64,000 nt of DNA from Propionibacteriaceae bacterium UBA6122 (GCA_002428365.1 DIVW01000042.1:1-64000); one strand, 5' to 3'; positions 26,253-34,243 are shown, counted from the stretch's first letter. Notes: a model not told the origin generated them from the letters alone. Program-made: numbers and translations.

Positions 26253-28280
26253 ATGTCCAGATACAACCTTCGTTTCCGACAGATCCACCTCGACTTTCAC
26301 ACCTCCCCGCACGTTCCGGGGATCGGAGGGAAGTTCGAAAAGGCCCAGTGGCAGGACGCGCTGCGCGCCGGCCACGTGAACTCCATCACGGCCTTCTCCA
26401 AATGCCACCACGGCTGGAGTTATCACCCGACCGAGGTCGGCAGGATTCATCCGAACCTCAGCTTCGATCTCCTCCGGGCGCAGATGGATGCTTCCAAGGA
26501 GATAGACGTCAACGTGCCGATCTACCTCTCGGCAGGCGTGGACAACGTGATGGGCGAACTCCACCCTGAGTGGCGCGAAATAGGTATTGGCGGCAACTAC
26601 ATCGGCTGGGTCGGCCCGATCAACCAGGCCGGGTTCATGAAGATGTGCTTCAACTCGCCTTACCTGGACTATCTCTGCGAGCAGATCAGGGAGGCGGTGC
26701 GGCTGTTCCCGGAGGCGAACGGCGTCTTCCTGGACATCATCTTCCAGAACGAGTGCTGCTGCCGGTGGTGTCTGGAGTCGATGGCGAAGAAGGGCTACGA
26801 TGCCGACAACGCCGACGATCGCAAGAAGCACGCGCGCGAGGTGCTCGAGGACTACTACATCGGGACTACCGCCGCCTGCCGGTGCGATAACCCCGATATG
26901 CCGGTCTTCCACAACAGCGGCCACATAGCCAAGGGCAACCGCGACATCCTGAAGTACTTCAGCCATCTGGAACTGGAGAGCCTGCCGACCGGCGGATGGG
27001 GTTACGACCACTTCCCAATGTCGGCCAAGTATGTGATGCACACTGGCTTCGATTACCTCGGCATGACCGGCAAGTTCCACACCACCTGGGGGGAGTTCGG
27101 CGGCTATAAGCACCCAAACGCGCTGCGATACGAGTGCGCCGCGATGCTTGCCTACGGCTCGAAGTGCTCCGTCGGCGACCAGCTCCACCCCAACGGAATG
27201 ATGGACCCGAGCACGTACTCGATCATCGGCGCGGCGTATTCCGAGGTCGAGGCCAAAGAGCCGTGGTGCGATAACGTCGCGAATGTCTCCGATATCGCGG
27301 TGCTCTCGGTTGAAGCCGAGGGCGACGCGGCTTCTCGCGGCACTCAGGGAGACACAGGCGCGGGTCGAATCCTGCTGGAGGGGCACTTCCTGTTCGATCT
27401 GATAGATCGCCAGGTGGACTTCACGCAGTACAAGCTCCTGATCCTGCCCGATGATATCCTGGTCGACGACGGCCTGAAGGCCAAGATCGACACGTTCCTC
27501 GCTGGTGGCGGGAAGCTGATGCTCACCGGCCGGAGCGGCTTGAAGAAAGACGGCTCGGGCTTCGCGTTCGACATCGGCGCGGAGTTCGCCGGCGAGAGCC
27601 AGTTCCAGCCTGACTACGTGGACTTCGAGGGCAGCCCGCTCGCGCCGGACTTCCTCGACATGCCGATGGTGATGTATACGAAGTCGCAGCAGGTGAAGGC
27701 GACCACCGGCAAGGCGCTCGCGCGCATCCGCGAGCCGTACTTCAACCGGTCCTGGAAGCATTTCTGTAGCCATCAGCACGCGCCGGCGGCGGGGCTATCC
27801 GAGTATGCCGCGGTTGTGACCAAAGGCAATATCCTCTATATGGCGCACCCGGTCTTCACGCTCTATTACGGCCAGGGCGCGGTTGCGTATAAGGACTATG
27901 CCATCAAGGCCGTTCGCACGATCCTGGGCGAGGGCCAGTCCCTTGTGACCAATATGCCATCGACCGCTCGCGTGTCTCTGATGGAGCAGACCGGGGAGAG
28001 CCGATACGTGCTCCACCTGCTGTATGCGAACACCATCTCGCGCGGCGCGGGGATGGTCTTCTCGCCGGAGGGTTACGTCAAGAACTCCCAGGCGCTGGAA
28101 GTGATCGAGGAACTGCTCCCACTTCGCAATGTCGAGGTGAGCCTGAGCGTGCCCAAGAGCGTGAAGCGCGTGACCCTGGAGCCGCAGGGCAAGGAGATCG
28201 CGTTTGCGAACGACGGCGGCAAGGTGAAGATAGCACTCGATGAGTTCACTTGTCATCAGATGGTGGTGCTGCACTATTAG
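26253..28280 (+). CDS. Putative TIM-barrel glycosidase with a C-terminal GATase-like domain
   Basis: 675 residues from the ATG at 26253, chosen for the AGGAG six bases upstream and the conserved N terminus RFRQIHLDFHTSPHVPGIGG. The barrel part (about 1-330) has the patterns of alpha-L-fucosidase/beta-galactosidase-trimerisation-like hydrolases: NSITAFSKCHHGWSYHPT, a strand ending GVFLDIIFQN, and a Cys cluster (ECCCRWC) after it that may bind metal. Residues about 380-560 (LLILPDDILVDDGLKAKIDTFLAGGGKLML) look like the beta-galactosidase trimerisation/GATase-like domain. The substrate is unknown; its context of GH116, GH2 and pentose genes supports a role in glycan breakdown. No signal peptide is visible, so it is probably cytoplasmic. 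Confidence 0.75.
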   Translation: MSRYNLRFRQIHLDFHTSPHVPGIGGKFEKAQWQDALRAGHVNSITAFSKCHHGWSYHPTEVGRIHPNLSFDLLRAQMDASKEIDVNVPIYLSAGVDNVMGELHPEWREIGIGGNYIGWVGPINQAGFMKMCFNSPYLDYLCEQIREAVRLFPEANGVFLDIIFQNECCCRWCLESMAKKGYDADNADDRKKHAREVLEDYYIGTTAACRCDNPDMPVFHNSGHIAKGNRDILKYFSHLELESLPTGGWGYDHFPMSAKYVMHTGFDYLGMTGKFHTTWGEFGGYKHPNALRYECAAMLAYGSKCSVGDQLHPNGMMDPSTYSIIGAAYSEVEAKEPWCDNVANVSDIAVLSVEAEGDAASRGTQGDTGAGRILLEGHFLFDLIDRQVDFTQYKLLILPDDILVDDGLKAKIDTFLAGGGKLMLTGRSGLKKDGSGFAFDIGAEFAGESQFQPDYVDFEGSPLAPDFLDMPMVMYTKSQQVKATTGKALARIREPYFNRSWKHFCSHQHAPAAGLSEYAAVVTKGNILYMAHPVFTLYYGQGAVAYKDYAIKAVRTILGEGQSLVTNMPSTARVSLMEQTGESRYVLHLLYANTISRGAGMVFSPEGYVKNSQALEVIEELLPLRNVEVSLSVPKSVKRVTLEPQGKEIAFANDGGKVKIALDEFTCHQMVVLHY

Positions 28281-28342
28281 CCTATAGCTGATAGTGGAGA
28301 GCGGATAGTCCGGACGCGGAACACGGCGACCGACCGATGGTT

Positions 28343-28387
28343 CGGGATCTCTGATCCCGGACCCGGTTCCCGGGGTCTCTGACCCCG
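28343..28387. repeat. Two adjacent palindromes with TCT loops
   Basis: CGGGATC-TCT-GATCCCG (28343-28359) and CGGGGTC-TCT-GACCCCG (28371-28387) share loop and outer arm but differ at paired bases. They lie in the 397-base gap between two genes. Confidence 0.75.
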
Positions 28388-28521
28388 CATATCCTGCCGG
28401 CGGAGGATCGCGGCATCTCGTCTCATAGGCGGATCAGCTTGCCCGGCTGCTGTTTCGCACGCCGAAGCAGGCCACTCAGCCTGCGGAGTAGCGGCGGGCT
28501 GTCGCTTTGCAATATAAGTGA

Positions 28522-28533
28522 TATAATGGTCAC
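28522..28533 (+). promoter_or_regulatory. TATAAT -10 box followed by a GTG six bases later
   Basis: TATAAT at 28522-28527, six bases, then a GTG at 28534 that would open a 25-codon frame ending inside the next palindrome. Either a leaderless small peptide or simply the promoter of the phosphoesterase gene, which starts 144 bases later. Confidence 0.45.
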
Positions 28534-28583
28534 GTGAACTCATCTGCGTCCAGATACGCGCACCGATTCAGACTGGTCCTAGC

Positions 28584-28655
28584 GCGCATTACTCACGAGA
28601 CTCGTGAGTAATGCGCGTCCCGGACCCGGATGATGCTCGACGAGCATCATCCGGG
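28584..28655. repeat. Two long perfect palindromes upstream of the phosphoesterase gene
   Basis: 28584-28616 has 16-bp arms (GCGCATTACTCACGAG) around one base; 28625-28655 has 14-bp arms (CCCGGATGATGCTC) around GAC. If transcribed they would form strong stems in the leader of the gene starting at 28678. The first shares its TCACGAGACTCGTGAG core with 22859-22874. Confidence 0.85.
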
Positions 28656-28677
28656 CTAGCGTGGAGGCGCTGTTCCA

Positions 28678-29334
28678 ATGCCCGTTGAGAGAACCGCGGT
28701 TATTGCCGACGTGCATGCGAATCTGCCTGCGATCAACGCCTTTCTGAGCTACATCGATGCTCACGCTGATATCACCCAGATATGGAACCTGGGCGACTTT
28801 CTGCAGCTCGGGCCGCACCCGAAAGAGGTCGCTGAGATCATCCTCGGCGACGAGCGGTTCGTCAACATAGCGGGCGAAGCGGAGACCAGGCTGGTCCATC
28901 GCAGCCACTCAGCCTCACGCGTCGAGCAGATCGCGCACGAGGACTGGACCGTGAGTCAGATCGGTCCCGAGATCATCGGCAAACTCGCCGCGATCCCGCC
29001 GATGCGCGAGGCGACGATCGGCGACCGGAGCGTATTGCTGGTGCATTCGATCGAGGATGTGCCCGAAGATGTGGCGACCAACTGGATATTCGTCGGCCAC
29101 AAGCATGCGCAGGTGCACAGCTACCGCGGGGGCAAGGCTATAGTGAACCCCGGCTCGGTGGGGTGCTCCGGTGTGAAGAACACGATCCAGTTCGCGGTGG
29201 TCGAGGTGCGGGAGCGCGGGTTGTTCGTGTCGTTCGAGAACCAACCCTACGACGGCACCACCCTGCGCGCCGATTACCTCACCCGCCGCGTGCCCGATTC
29301 CGCGTGGATTCTGGCGAATATGCACAAAACCTAG
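28678..29334 (+). CDS. YfcE/MJ0936-type metallophosphoesterase
   Basis: 218 residues, the usual size. The ATG at 28678 follows GGAGG. Metal-binding motifs: DVHAN (Asp-x-His), GDFLQLGP (Gly-Asp), and the C-terminal GHKHAQVH. The expected Gly-Asn-His-Asp motif appears as AGEAE after VNI, so the central Asn/His pair is replaced and catalysis may be altered or absent. NPGSVG near the end is conserved in the family. Members hydrolyse phosphodiesters with two metal ions. Next to ribulokinase, but its link to sugar metabolism is not evident. Confidence 0.85.
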   Translation: MPVERTAVIADVHANLPAINAFLSYIDAHADITQIWNLGDFLQLGPHPKEVAEIILGDERFVNIAGEAETRLVHRSHSASRVEQIAHEDWTVSQIGPEIIGKLAAIPPMREATIGDRSVLLVHSIEDVPEDVATNWIFVGHKHAQVHSYRGGKAIVNPGSVGCSGVKNTIQFAVVEVRERGLFVSFENQPYDGTTLRADYLTRRVPDSAWILANMHKT

Positions 29335-29353
29335 CGAACTACAACTGTGCTAT

Positions 29354-29379
29354 CCCTCCAGGTATCCCTACCTGGAGGG
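29354..29379. repeat. Perfect 11-bp palindrome
   Basis: Arms CCCTCCAGGTA and the complement around TCCC, 20 bases after the phosphoesterase stop. No T-run. Confidence 0.75.
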
Positions 29380-29385
29380 CATGGG

Positions 29386-29413
29386 TTGATAACTGATAAC
29401 TGACAACTCCCAA
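29386..29413. repeat. Heptamer array (CTGATAA)
   Basis: Four 7-base units (TTGATAA, CTGATAA, CTGACAA, CTCCCAA) just before the ribosome site of the ribulokinase gene. Confidence 0.65.
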
Positions 29414-29433
29414 AACTTGAGGTGAAAAACGAC

Positions 29434-31101
29434 ATGAAGTACTCCCTTGGCATAGACTTTGGCACCCTCTCCGCGCGTGCACTGCTGGTGGAGGTGGAGA
29501 CCGGCAAGGAACTCGCGTCCAGCGTCTACGAATATGCAAACGCGGTCATCGACGAGGTGCTGCCGAGCAGCGGCGAGAAGCTCCCGCCGGACTGGGCGCT
29601 GCAGGACCCGAAGGACTATCTCAACGCGCTTACGACCACCGTTCCGGCCGTGCTCAAGCAGGCCGGCGTGAGCGGCGACGATGTGATCGGTCTGGGTATC
29701 GACTTCACCGCCTGCACCATGCTCCCGATCGATGCAAACGGCCTGCCGCTGTGCTTCGATCCGAAGTGGGCGAAGAACCCGCACGCGTGGGTGAAGCTCT
29801 GGAAGCACCACGCCGCCCAGCCCGAGGCGAACAAGATCAACGAGACAGCCGAGAAGATGGGCGGGATGTTCCTGCCTCGCTATGGCGGCAAGATATCCTC
29901 CGAGTGGTTCTTCTCCAAGGCTCTGCAGATTCTCGACGAGGCCCCCGAGGTCTACGCGGCCGCCGACCGCCTGATGGAAGCCACCGACTGGGTGAATCTC
30001 CAGCTTGCCGGGGTCGAGACCCGCAACGCCTGCACCGCCGGTTACAAGGCGATGTGGGAGAAGGCGACCGGCTTCCCTCCCAAGGAGTATTTCAAGGCTC
30101 TCGCGCCGGGATTCGAGAATGTGGTCGACGAGAAACTGAGTCGCGACATTATGCCGATGGGCTCCAAGGCCGGTGAATTGACCGCCGACATGGCCGCGAA
30201 GATGGGCCTGAAGGCCGGGACCGCGGTCGCCGTCGCCAATGTCGATGCGCACGTCGCCGTGCCCGCCGCCACGGTCACCAAAGAGGGGATCATGGTCGCG
30301 ATCATGGGTACCAGCACCTGCCACATGGTGCTCGGCAAGGAGCCGAAAATCGTCGAGGGGATGTGCGGCTACGTCGAAGACGGCATCCTTCCCGGTTTCT
30401 TCGGTTTCGAGGCGGGGCAGTCCTGCGTGGGCGACCACTTCCAGTGGTTCACCGAGAATTGTGTGCCCGCGAGCTATGAGAAGGAAGCCGCCGATCGCGG
30501 AATCAGCATCCATCAACTGCTCGAGGAGAAGGCCTCGGCCCTCAAGCCCGGTCAGAGCGGCCTGCTGGCGCTTGACTGGTGGAACGGCAACCGCTCGATC
30601 TTGGTGGATGTCGACCTCACCGGCATGATCCTCGGAATGAACCTCAACACCAAGCCCGAGGAGATCTACCGCGCTCTCATCGAGGCCACGGCCTACGGCG
30701 CGAACATCATCATCGACGCGTTCGACTCCAACGGGGTTGCCGTCAACGAGATCGTTGCCTGCGGCGGCCTGCCCGAAAAGAACGAGATGCTGATGCAGAT
30801 CTACGCCGACGTCACTAACCGCGAGTGGAAGATCGCTGCCTCTCCGCAGACCTGCGCGCTCGGCTCGGCGATGTGGGGCGCGGTCTCGGCCGGCAAGGCC
30901 AACGGCGGTTACGACAACATCGAGGAAGCCGCCGCGAAGATGGCCCGGATCAAGGACAAGACCTTCAAGCCCAAGGCCGAGGCCCACGCGATCTACGCCA
31001 AGCTCTTCGCCGAGTATAAGACCCTCCACGACTACTTCGGGCGGGGCGAGAACGACGTGATGAAGCGGCTGAAGAAGATCCGGGAGGAACAGCACTCTTA
31101 A
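29434..31101 (+). CDS. araB: Ribulokinase (AraB family)
   Basis: 555 residues from the ATG at 29434 (GAGG upstream; an in-frame GTG at 29422 overlaps it). FGGY-family kinase: N-terminal phosphate loop GIDFGTLSARALLVE, the GLGIDFTACTMLP segment typical of ribulokinases, the GTSTCHMVLG ATP-side motif, and LDWWNGNRSILVD, conserved in AraB. The enzyme phosphorylates L-ribulose (and some ribulose isomers) to the 5-phosphate with ATP in the cytoplasm. An AraD-like gene lies 2 kb downstream and an isomerase-family gene 9 kb downstream, so a dispersed L-arabinose route is plausible. Confidence 0.93.
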   Translation: MKYSLGIDFGTLSARALLVEVETGKELASSVYEYANAVIDEVLPSSGEKLPPDWALQDPKDYLNALTTTVPAVLKQAGVSGDDVIGLGIDFTACTMLPIDANGLPLCFDPKWAKNPHAWVKLWKHHAAQPEANKINETAEKMGGMFLPRYGGKISSEWFFSKALQILDEAPEVYAAADRLMEATDWVNLQLAGVETRNACTAGYKAMWEKATGFPPKEYFKALAPGFENVVDEKLSRDIMPMGSKAGELTADMAAKMGLKAGTAVAVANVDAHVAVPAATVTKEGIMVAIMGTSTCHMVLGKEPKIVEGMCGYVEDGILPGFFGFEAGQSCVGDHFQWFTENCVPASYEKEAADRGISIHQLLEEKASALKPGQSGLLALDWWNGNRSILVDVDLTGMILGMNLNTKPEEIYRALIEATAYGANIIIDAFDSNGVAVNEIVACGGLPEKNEMLMQIYADVTNREWKIAASPQTCALGSAMWGAVSAGKANGGYDNIEEAAAKMARIKDKTFKPKAEAHAIYAKLFAEYKTLHDYFGRGENDVMKRLKKIREEQHS

Positions 31102-31163
31102 TCGCGAGAGCGCGGAAAGGGCGAAAGCGCGAAAGCACGGAAGTCAGAAAGCGAGAAACACTC
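31102..31163. repeat. Octamer array (AGCGCGAA-type)
   Basis: About seven 8-base units such as AGGGCGAA, AGCGCGAA, AGCACGGA, AGTCAGAA and AGCGAGAA between the araB stop and the next gene. Confidence 0.7.
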
Positions 31164-31208
31164 AAGAGAGGGAACACTCGCCGCAGAATGTCTCTGAGGA
31201 GTCAGACG

Positions 31209-31976
31209 ATGAAACGTATTCTCCTGTGTATTGCAGTGACGGTTGCCCTTTGTTCAGGCGCGTTTGCGGCCAAAGCCACGGCATCGAAGAACGCAACGAA
31301 GATCAACCCGGTGGACGGGTCTGTGATGATCACCATCCCGGCGGGCAAGTTCATCATGGGCAGCAACAACGGCGAGCCAAACAAGAGACCGGTTCACACC
31401 GTCTATCTTGACGTTTACCAGATTGGCAAGTGCGAGGTAACGGTTGCCCAGTATCGCAAGTTCTGCAATGCCACCGGCAGGAGCATGCCGCAAGCACCCG
31501 AATGGGGATGGAAGGACAAACACCCGGTGGTGAACGTGACTTGGGAAGATGCTGCAGCCTACTGCAAGTGGGCAGGTGGGAGGCTTCCGACAGAGGCTGA
31601 GTGGGAGAAAGCGGCCAGGGGGACGGACGGCCGTGGATACCCGTGGGGCAACAAGTGGGACAGAAAGAAGTGTGCCAACATCAAGATCGGCCTGACTTCG
31701 ACCGCACGAGTTGGTGCCTATCCCGCAGGTGCCAGCCCATGCGGTTGTGAGGATATGGCTGGCAACGTGTATGAATGGTGTGCAGATTGGTATAGCGCAA
31801 GCTACTATGGACGTTCGCCGTCTAGTAACCCCAAGGGCCCAAAGGACGGGGAGCTTCGTGTGCTTCGCGGTGGAGGCTGGGTAGGCAATGCGACCGGCTG
31901 TCTGATCACGAGCCGCAATGCTGGCTTGCCGGGTATAACGAGGACCAACTACTTCGGGTTTCGCCTGGCCCGCTAG
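31209..31976 (+). CDS. Exported SUMF1/FGE-domain protein
   Basis: 255 residues from the ATG at 31209 with GAGGA eight bases upstream. Signal peptide ILLCIAVTVALCSGAFA. The domain starts IPAGKFIMGSNNGEPNKRPVH and continues with EVTVAQYRKFC, PVVNVTWEDAAAYCKWAGGRLPTEAEWEKAARG, YPWGN, NVYEWCADWY and RVLRGGGW, all signatures of the formylglycine-generating-enzyme fold. The copper-binding Cys pair of true FGE is not there: only one Cys follows GGGW (TGCLITSRN). It is therefore probably a non-catalytic or differently acting member, as many bacterial SUMF1 proteins are. No sulfatase gene is nearby. Confidence 0.85.
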   Translation: MKRILLCIAVTVALCSGAFAAKATASKNATKINPVDGSVMITIPAGKFIMGSNNGEPNKRPVHTVYLDVYQIGKCEVTVAQYRKFCNATGRSMPQAPEWGWKDKHPVVNVTWEDAAAYCKWAGGRLPTEAEWEKAARGTDGRGYPWGNKWDRKKCANIKIGLTSTARVGAYPAGASPCGCEDMAGNVYEWCADWYSASYYGRSPSSNPKGPKDGELRVLRGGGWVGNATGCLITSRNAGLPGITRTNYFGFRLAR

Positions 31977-32027
31977 GAAATGCCGGGGCCCGCGATCGCC
32001 AACAGAACCCGCAGGGGAGAATTCACC

Positions 32028-32993
32028 ATGAAAAGAAACGTAATACCAAACCTGCGCAGGGTCGACTGGTCGGATACGAGCAGACAGAACGAGTATGTCA
32101 ACAGCGTTGTCTCGGCGCTTGACGGCCTTGGAGAGAAGCTGGACTACGATTACGTTTGCGCGGTTTCGGGGAGCGCGTTCCGCACTTCGTTCTCGGTGGA
32201 GGGGTTCAACCACGGCAACTACCACGTCAGCAACACCCCGCCCGTGATCGAGCACACGTTTGCGATGCTGGGATACGAGATGTCGCAGCATGTCTGCGGC
32301 GACTTTGAAACCGACTTCGGGCTCATCAAGGACAGCATCGACCGTGGAGTGCCGGTGGTTACGGTGGAGGGCGTGGTGCAGTTCGCCGACGCCTGCGTGA
32401 TCTCCGGCTACGACGAAGATGGCCGCGTGCTGCTGGGGTGGAGTCCGTTCATGGACATCCGCGACGATCACCCCGAAGCGCACGACGAGACGGGTTACTT
32501 CAGAAAGACAGACTGGCACAGCGGCTACTTCGCCGACTGCAAAGGGCGAATCCTGATCATCGAGGGCAAGCGCGAGCAGCCCGATAAGGCAACCGTGCTC
32601 GCCCAGACTCTGAAGCTGCTCTCGCGCCTCATCCGGGAAGAGAGCCTGGTGCCGGGTCAGCACAACGGTCTGGCCGCGCACAAGGCCTTTTCCGATGCAC
32701 TGTTGACCTATCCGTGGGATGACAACTATCACGTGTATCTGAATGTAATGTGCAACTACAAGCAGTATCTCGATCGGCAGTACGCCGCGAAGTTCTTTCG
32801 GGATCACGACAGGGCCGATCTGGCTGACTGCTACGAGAAGATAGCAGCGCTCTGCGCCGAACTGGGTCGCATCATCCCGCAGGACTTCACCGCGGGCGAT
32901 ATGTTCAGCGACAGGGAGAAGCTGAAGCCGTACTGCGATGTGCTGCTGCGGATACGCGATCTGGAAGAGGAAGTGCTGCCTCAGCTTGGCTGA
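32028..32993 (+). CDS. Unknown protein, possible BtrH/C39-peptidase-like fold
   Basis: 321 residues from the ATG at 32028 (GGGGAGA upstream). The N-terminal region (LDYDYVCAVSGSAFRTSF, then HTFAMLGYEM) and a central pattern of the kind VPVVTVEGV...ACVISGYDEDGRVLLGWSPF resemble papain-fold C39/BtrH N-terminal domains: a candidate Cys near residue 45, a His-less central strand and a hydrophobic GYD turn. The C-terminal ~140 residues are helical. No signal peptide. Acyl-transfer or amidase-type chemistry is one possibility, but I do not recognise the exact family. It stands alone between the SUMF1 and AraD-like genes. Confidence 0.55.
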   Translation: MKRNVIPNLRRVDWSDTSRQNEYVNSVVSALDGLGEKLDYDYVCAVSGSAFRTSFSVEGFNHGNYHVSNTPPVIEHTFAMLGYEMSQHVCGDFETDFGLIKDSIDRGVPVVTVEGVVQFADACVISGYDEDGRVLLGWSPFMDIRDDHPEAHDETGYFRKTDWHSGYFADCKGRILIIEGKREQPDKATVLAQTLKLLSRLIREESLVPGQHNGLAAHKAFSDALLTYPWDDNYHVYLNVMCNYKQYLDRQYAAKFFRDHDRADLADCYEKIAALCAELGRIIPQDFTAGDMFSDREKLKPYCDVLLRIRDLEEEVLPQLG

Positions 32994-33000
32994 CAGTATA

Positions 33001-33028
33001 CGTTATAGGTCACAGGTTACAGGCCGAT
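33001..33028. repeat. Heptamer array (GGTTACA)
   Basis: Four 7-base units (CGTTATA, GGTCACA, GGTTACA, GGCCGAT), eight bases after a stop codon. Confidence 0.65.
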
Positions 33029-33049
33029 CGGAGTGCCATCCCATTTCGC

Positions 33050-33085
33050 GCAATTCGCTGTCTTCGCGTCATTCGCGATTCAACA
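33050..33085. repeat. 9-base array (TCGCGNNAT-type)
   Basis: Four 9-base units (TCGCGCAAT, TCGCTGTCT, TCGCGTCAT, TCGCGATTC) directly before the ribosome site of the next gene. Confidence 0.6.
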
Positions 33086-33100
33086 TAAGGAGAAACACCC

Positions 33101-33751
33101 TTGCTTCTACCCGAACTTCGCAAACTAGTCTGTGAACTCAACAAAGCCCTCCCCAAAGAGGGCTTGGTGACTATGACCAGCGGCAACGTGAGTGGCCGCG
33201 ACCCCGAGAGCGGCTATGTGGTTATCAAGCCGAGCGGGGTGTCGTTCGAGGCGCTTACCCCGGAGAACCTGAGCATCGTCGATCTGCAGGGCAATGTGAT
33301 CGAGAGCGAGTTCGCGCCGTCGGTCGATACGCCGACGCATCTCGTGATCTATCGCCGGATGAGCCACATCAACGGAGTCGTCCACACGCACTCCAACTAC
33401 GCCACCAGCTTCGCGGCGCTCGGAAAGCCGATCCCGGCGGTGCTCACGGCTATCGCCGACGAATTCGGCGGGCCGATCCCCTGCGGACCCTATTGCCAGA
33501 TCGGCGAGGAGCAGATCGGGGAGGCGGTGGTCGAGCACATCGGCGAGAGCCCCGCGATCCTGCTGCAGAACCACGGCGTGTTCACCGTCGGCCCGACCCC
33601 GAATGCCGCGCTGAAGGCGGCGGTGATGGTCGAGGATGTCGCCAAGACGGTCCACCTCTCGATGCTGCTCGGAAATCCTATCCCCATCCCTGAGGAGGAG
33701 GTCGCCAGAGGGTTCAAGCGTTACCAGGAGAAATACGGGCAGAAGAAATGA
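33101..33751 (+). CDS. Class II aldolase/epimerase, L-ribulose-5-phosphate 4-epimerase (AraD)-like
   Basis: 216 residues from a TTG at 33101, supported by AAGGAG eight bases upstream. Family motifs: TSGNVSGRD (phosphate/substrate loop), KPSGVSFEALTPENL, DTPTHLVIYRR, the zinc histidines in VVHTHSNYA, and the third ligand in LQNHGVFTVG. The DTPTHLxIY form and the spacing favour AraD over fuculose-1-phosphate aldolase, but either is possible. AraD converts L-ribulose-5-phosphate to D-xylulose-5-phosphate, following AraB. The zinc enzyme would act in the cytoplasm. Confidence 0.85.
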   Translation: MLLPELRKLVCELNKALPKEGLVTMTSGNVSGRDPESGYVVIKPSGVSFEALTPENLSIVDLQGNVIESEFAPSVDTPTHLVIYRRMSHINGVVHTHSNYATSFAALGKPIPAVLTAIADEFGGPIPCGPYCQIGEEQIGEAVVEHIGESPAILLQNHGVFTVGPTPNAALKAAVMVEDVAKTVHLSMLLGNPIPIPEEEVARGFKRYQEKYGQKK

Positions 33752-33763
33752 TATAATGCAGAT
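33752..33763 (+). promoter_or_regulatory. TATAAT -10 box for leaderless hicB
   Basis: TATAAT at 33752-33757, six bases, then the ATG at 33764; no Shine-Dalgarno match. The box overlaps the end of the upstream araD-like gene, giving the toxin-antitoxin pair its own promoter. Confidence 0.6.
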
Positions 33764-34015
33764 ATGCAAGCATCGCCCCGGAGGACCGAAGTGAAGCAGT
33801 ATTCCTTTACCGTGGTTGTCGAGAAGGATCAGGACGGCTACTTTGCGGTCTGTCCCGACCTGCAAGGGTGCTATACCCAGGGTGACACGCACGAAGAAGC
33901 CCTCGCGAACATACACGACGCAATACGCCTGCATATCGAGGACCGGCTCGAAGCCGGCGAGGACATCCCCCAGCCCGAGCGGGTAAGCGTCACTACGTTG
34001 GTCATCGCCGCATGA
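33764..34015 (+). CDS. hicB: HicB-family antitoxin
   Basis: 83 residues. A single partial RNase H-like HicB fold: YSFTVVVEKDQDGYFAVCPDLQGCYTQGDTHEEALANIHDAIRLHIED. It neutralises HicA by binding it; short HicB forms such as this usually lack a separate DNA-binding domain, and none is visible. It overlaps the toxin gene by four bases (ATGA), so the two are translationally coupled. The antitoxin-first order is the reverse of the E. coli hicAB arrangement. Confidence 0.92.
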   Translation: MQASPRRTEVKQYSFTVVVEKDQDGYFAVCPDLQGCYTQGDTHEEALANIHDAIRLHIEDRLEAGEDIPQPERVSVTTLVIAA

Positions 34016-34242
34016 ACGAGAAGCCTCCGCGCGTGACTAGTTCACAGATCATCACGGTTCTGGAGAAGCTGGGCTTTGCCCTCGCGCGACAGAGCGGCAG
34101 TCACATGATCTACAAGAGCGCAAGCGGGCGCCGCGTTACCGTACCTTTCCACGGCAGCAAGACACTTCACCCGAAGACGCTTGCCAGTATCTTGGCCGAC
34201 GCAGAGCTAACGGTCGACCGTCTCCGCGAGTTGTTGAGGTAA
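34012..34242 (+). CDS. hicA: HicA-family mRNA interferase toxin
   Basis: 76 residues with a dsRBD-like HicA fold: the lysine/valine-rich first helix (QIITVLEKLGFALARQSGSHMIYK) and the catalytic His in GSH, then RVTVPFHG and the terminal LRELLR helix. HicA cleaves mRNA when released from HicB. Starts within the hicB stop codon. One base separates its stop from the next gene. Confidence 0.92.
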   Translation: MNEKPPRVTSSQIITVLEKLGFALARQSGSHMIYKSASGRRVTVPFHGSKTLHPKTLASILADAELTVDRLRELLR

Positions 34243-34243
34243 C

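Noticed and set aside
28534..28611. 25-codon leaderless frame after TATAAT
   Set aside because: It ends inside a palindrome and has no support beyond start geometry; kept only as a promoter note.
31209..31976. Assignment as true formylglycine-generating enzyme
   Set aside because: Lacks the copper-binding Cys pair and no sulfatase is adjacent.
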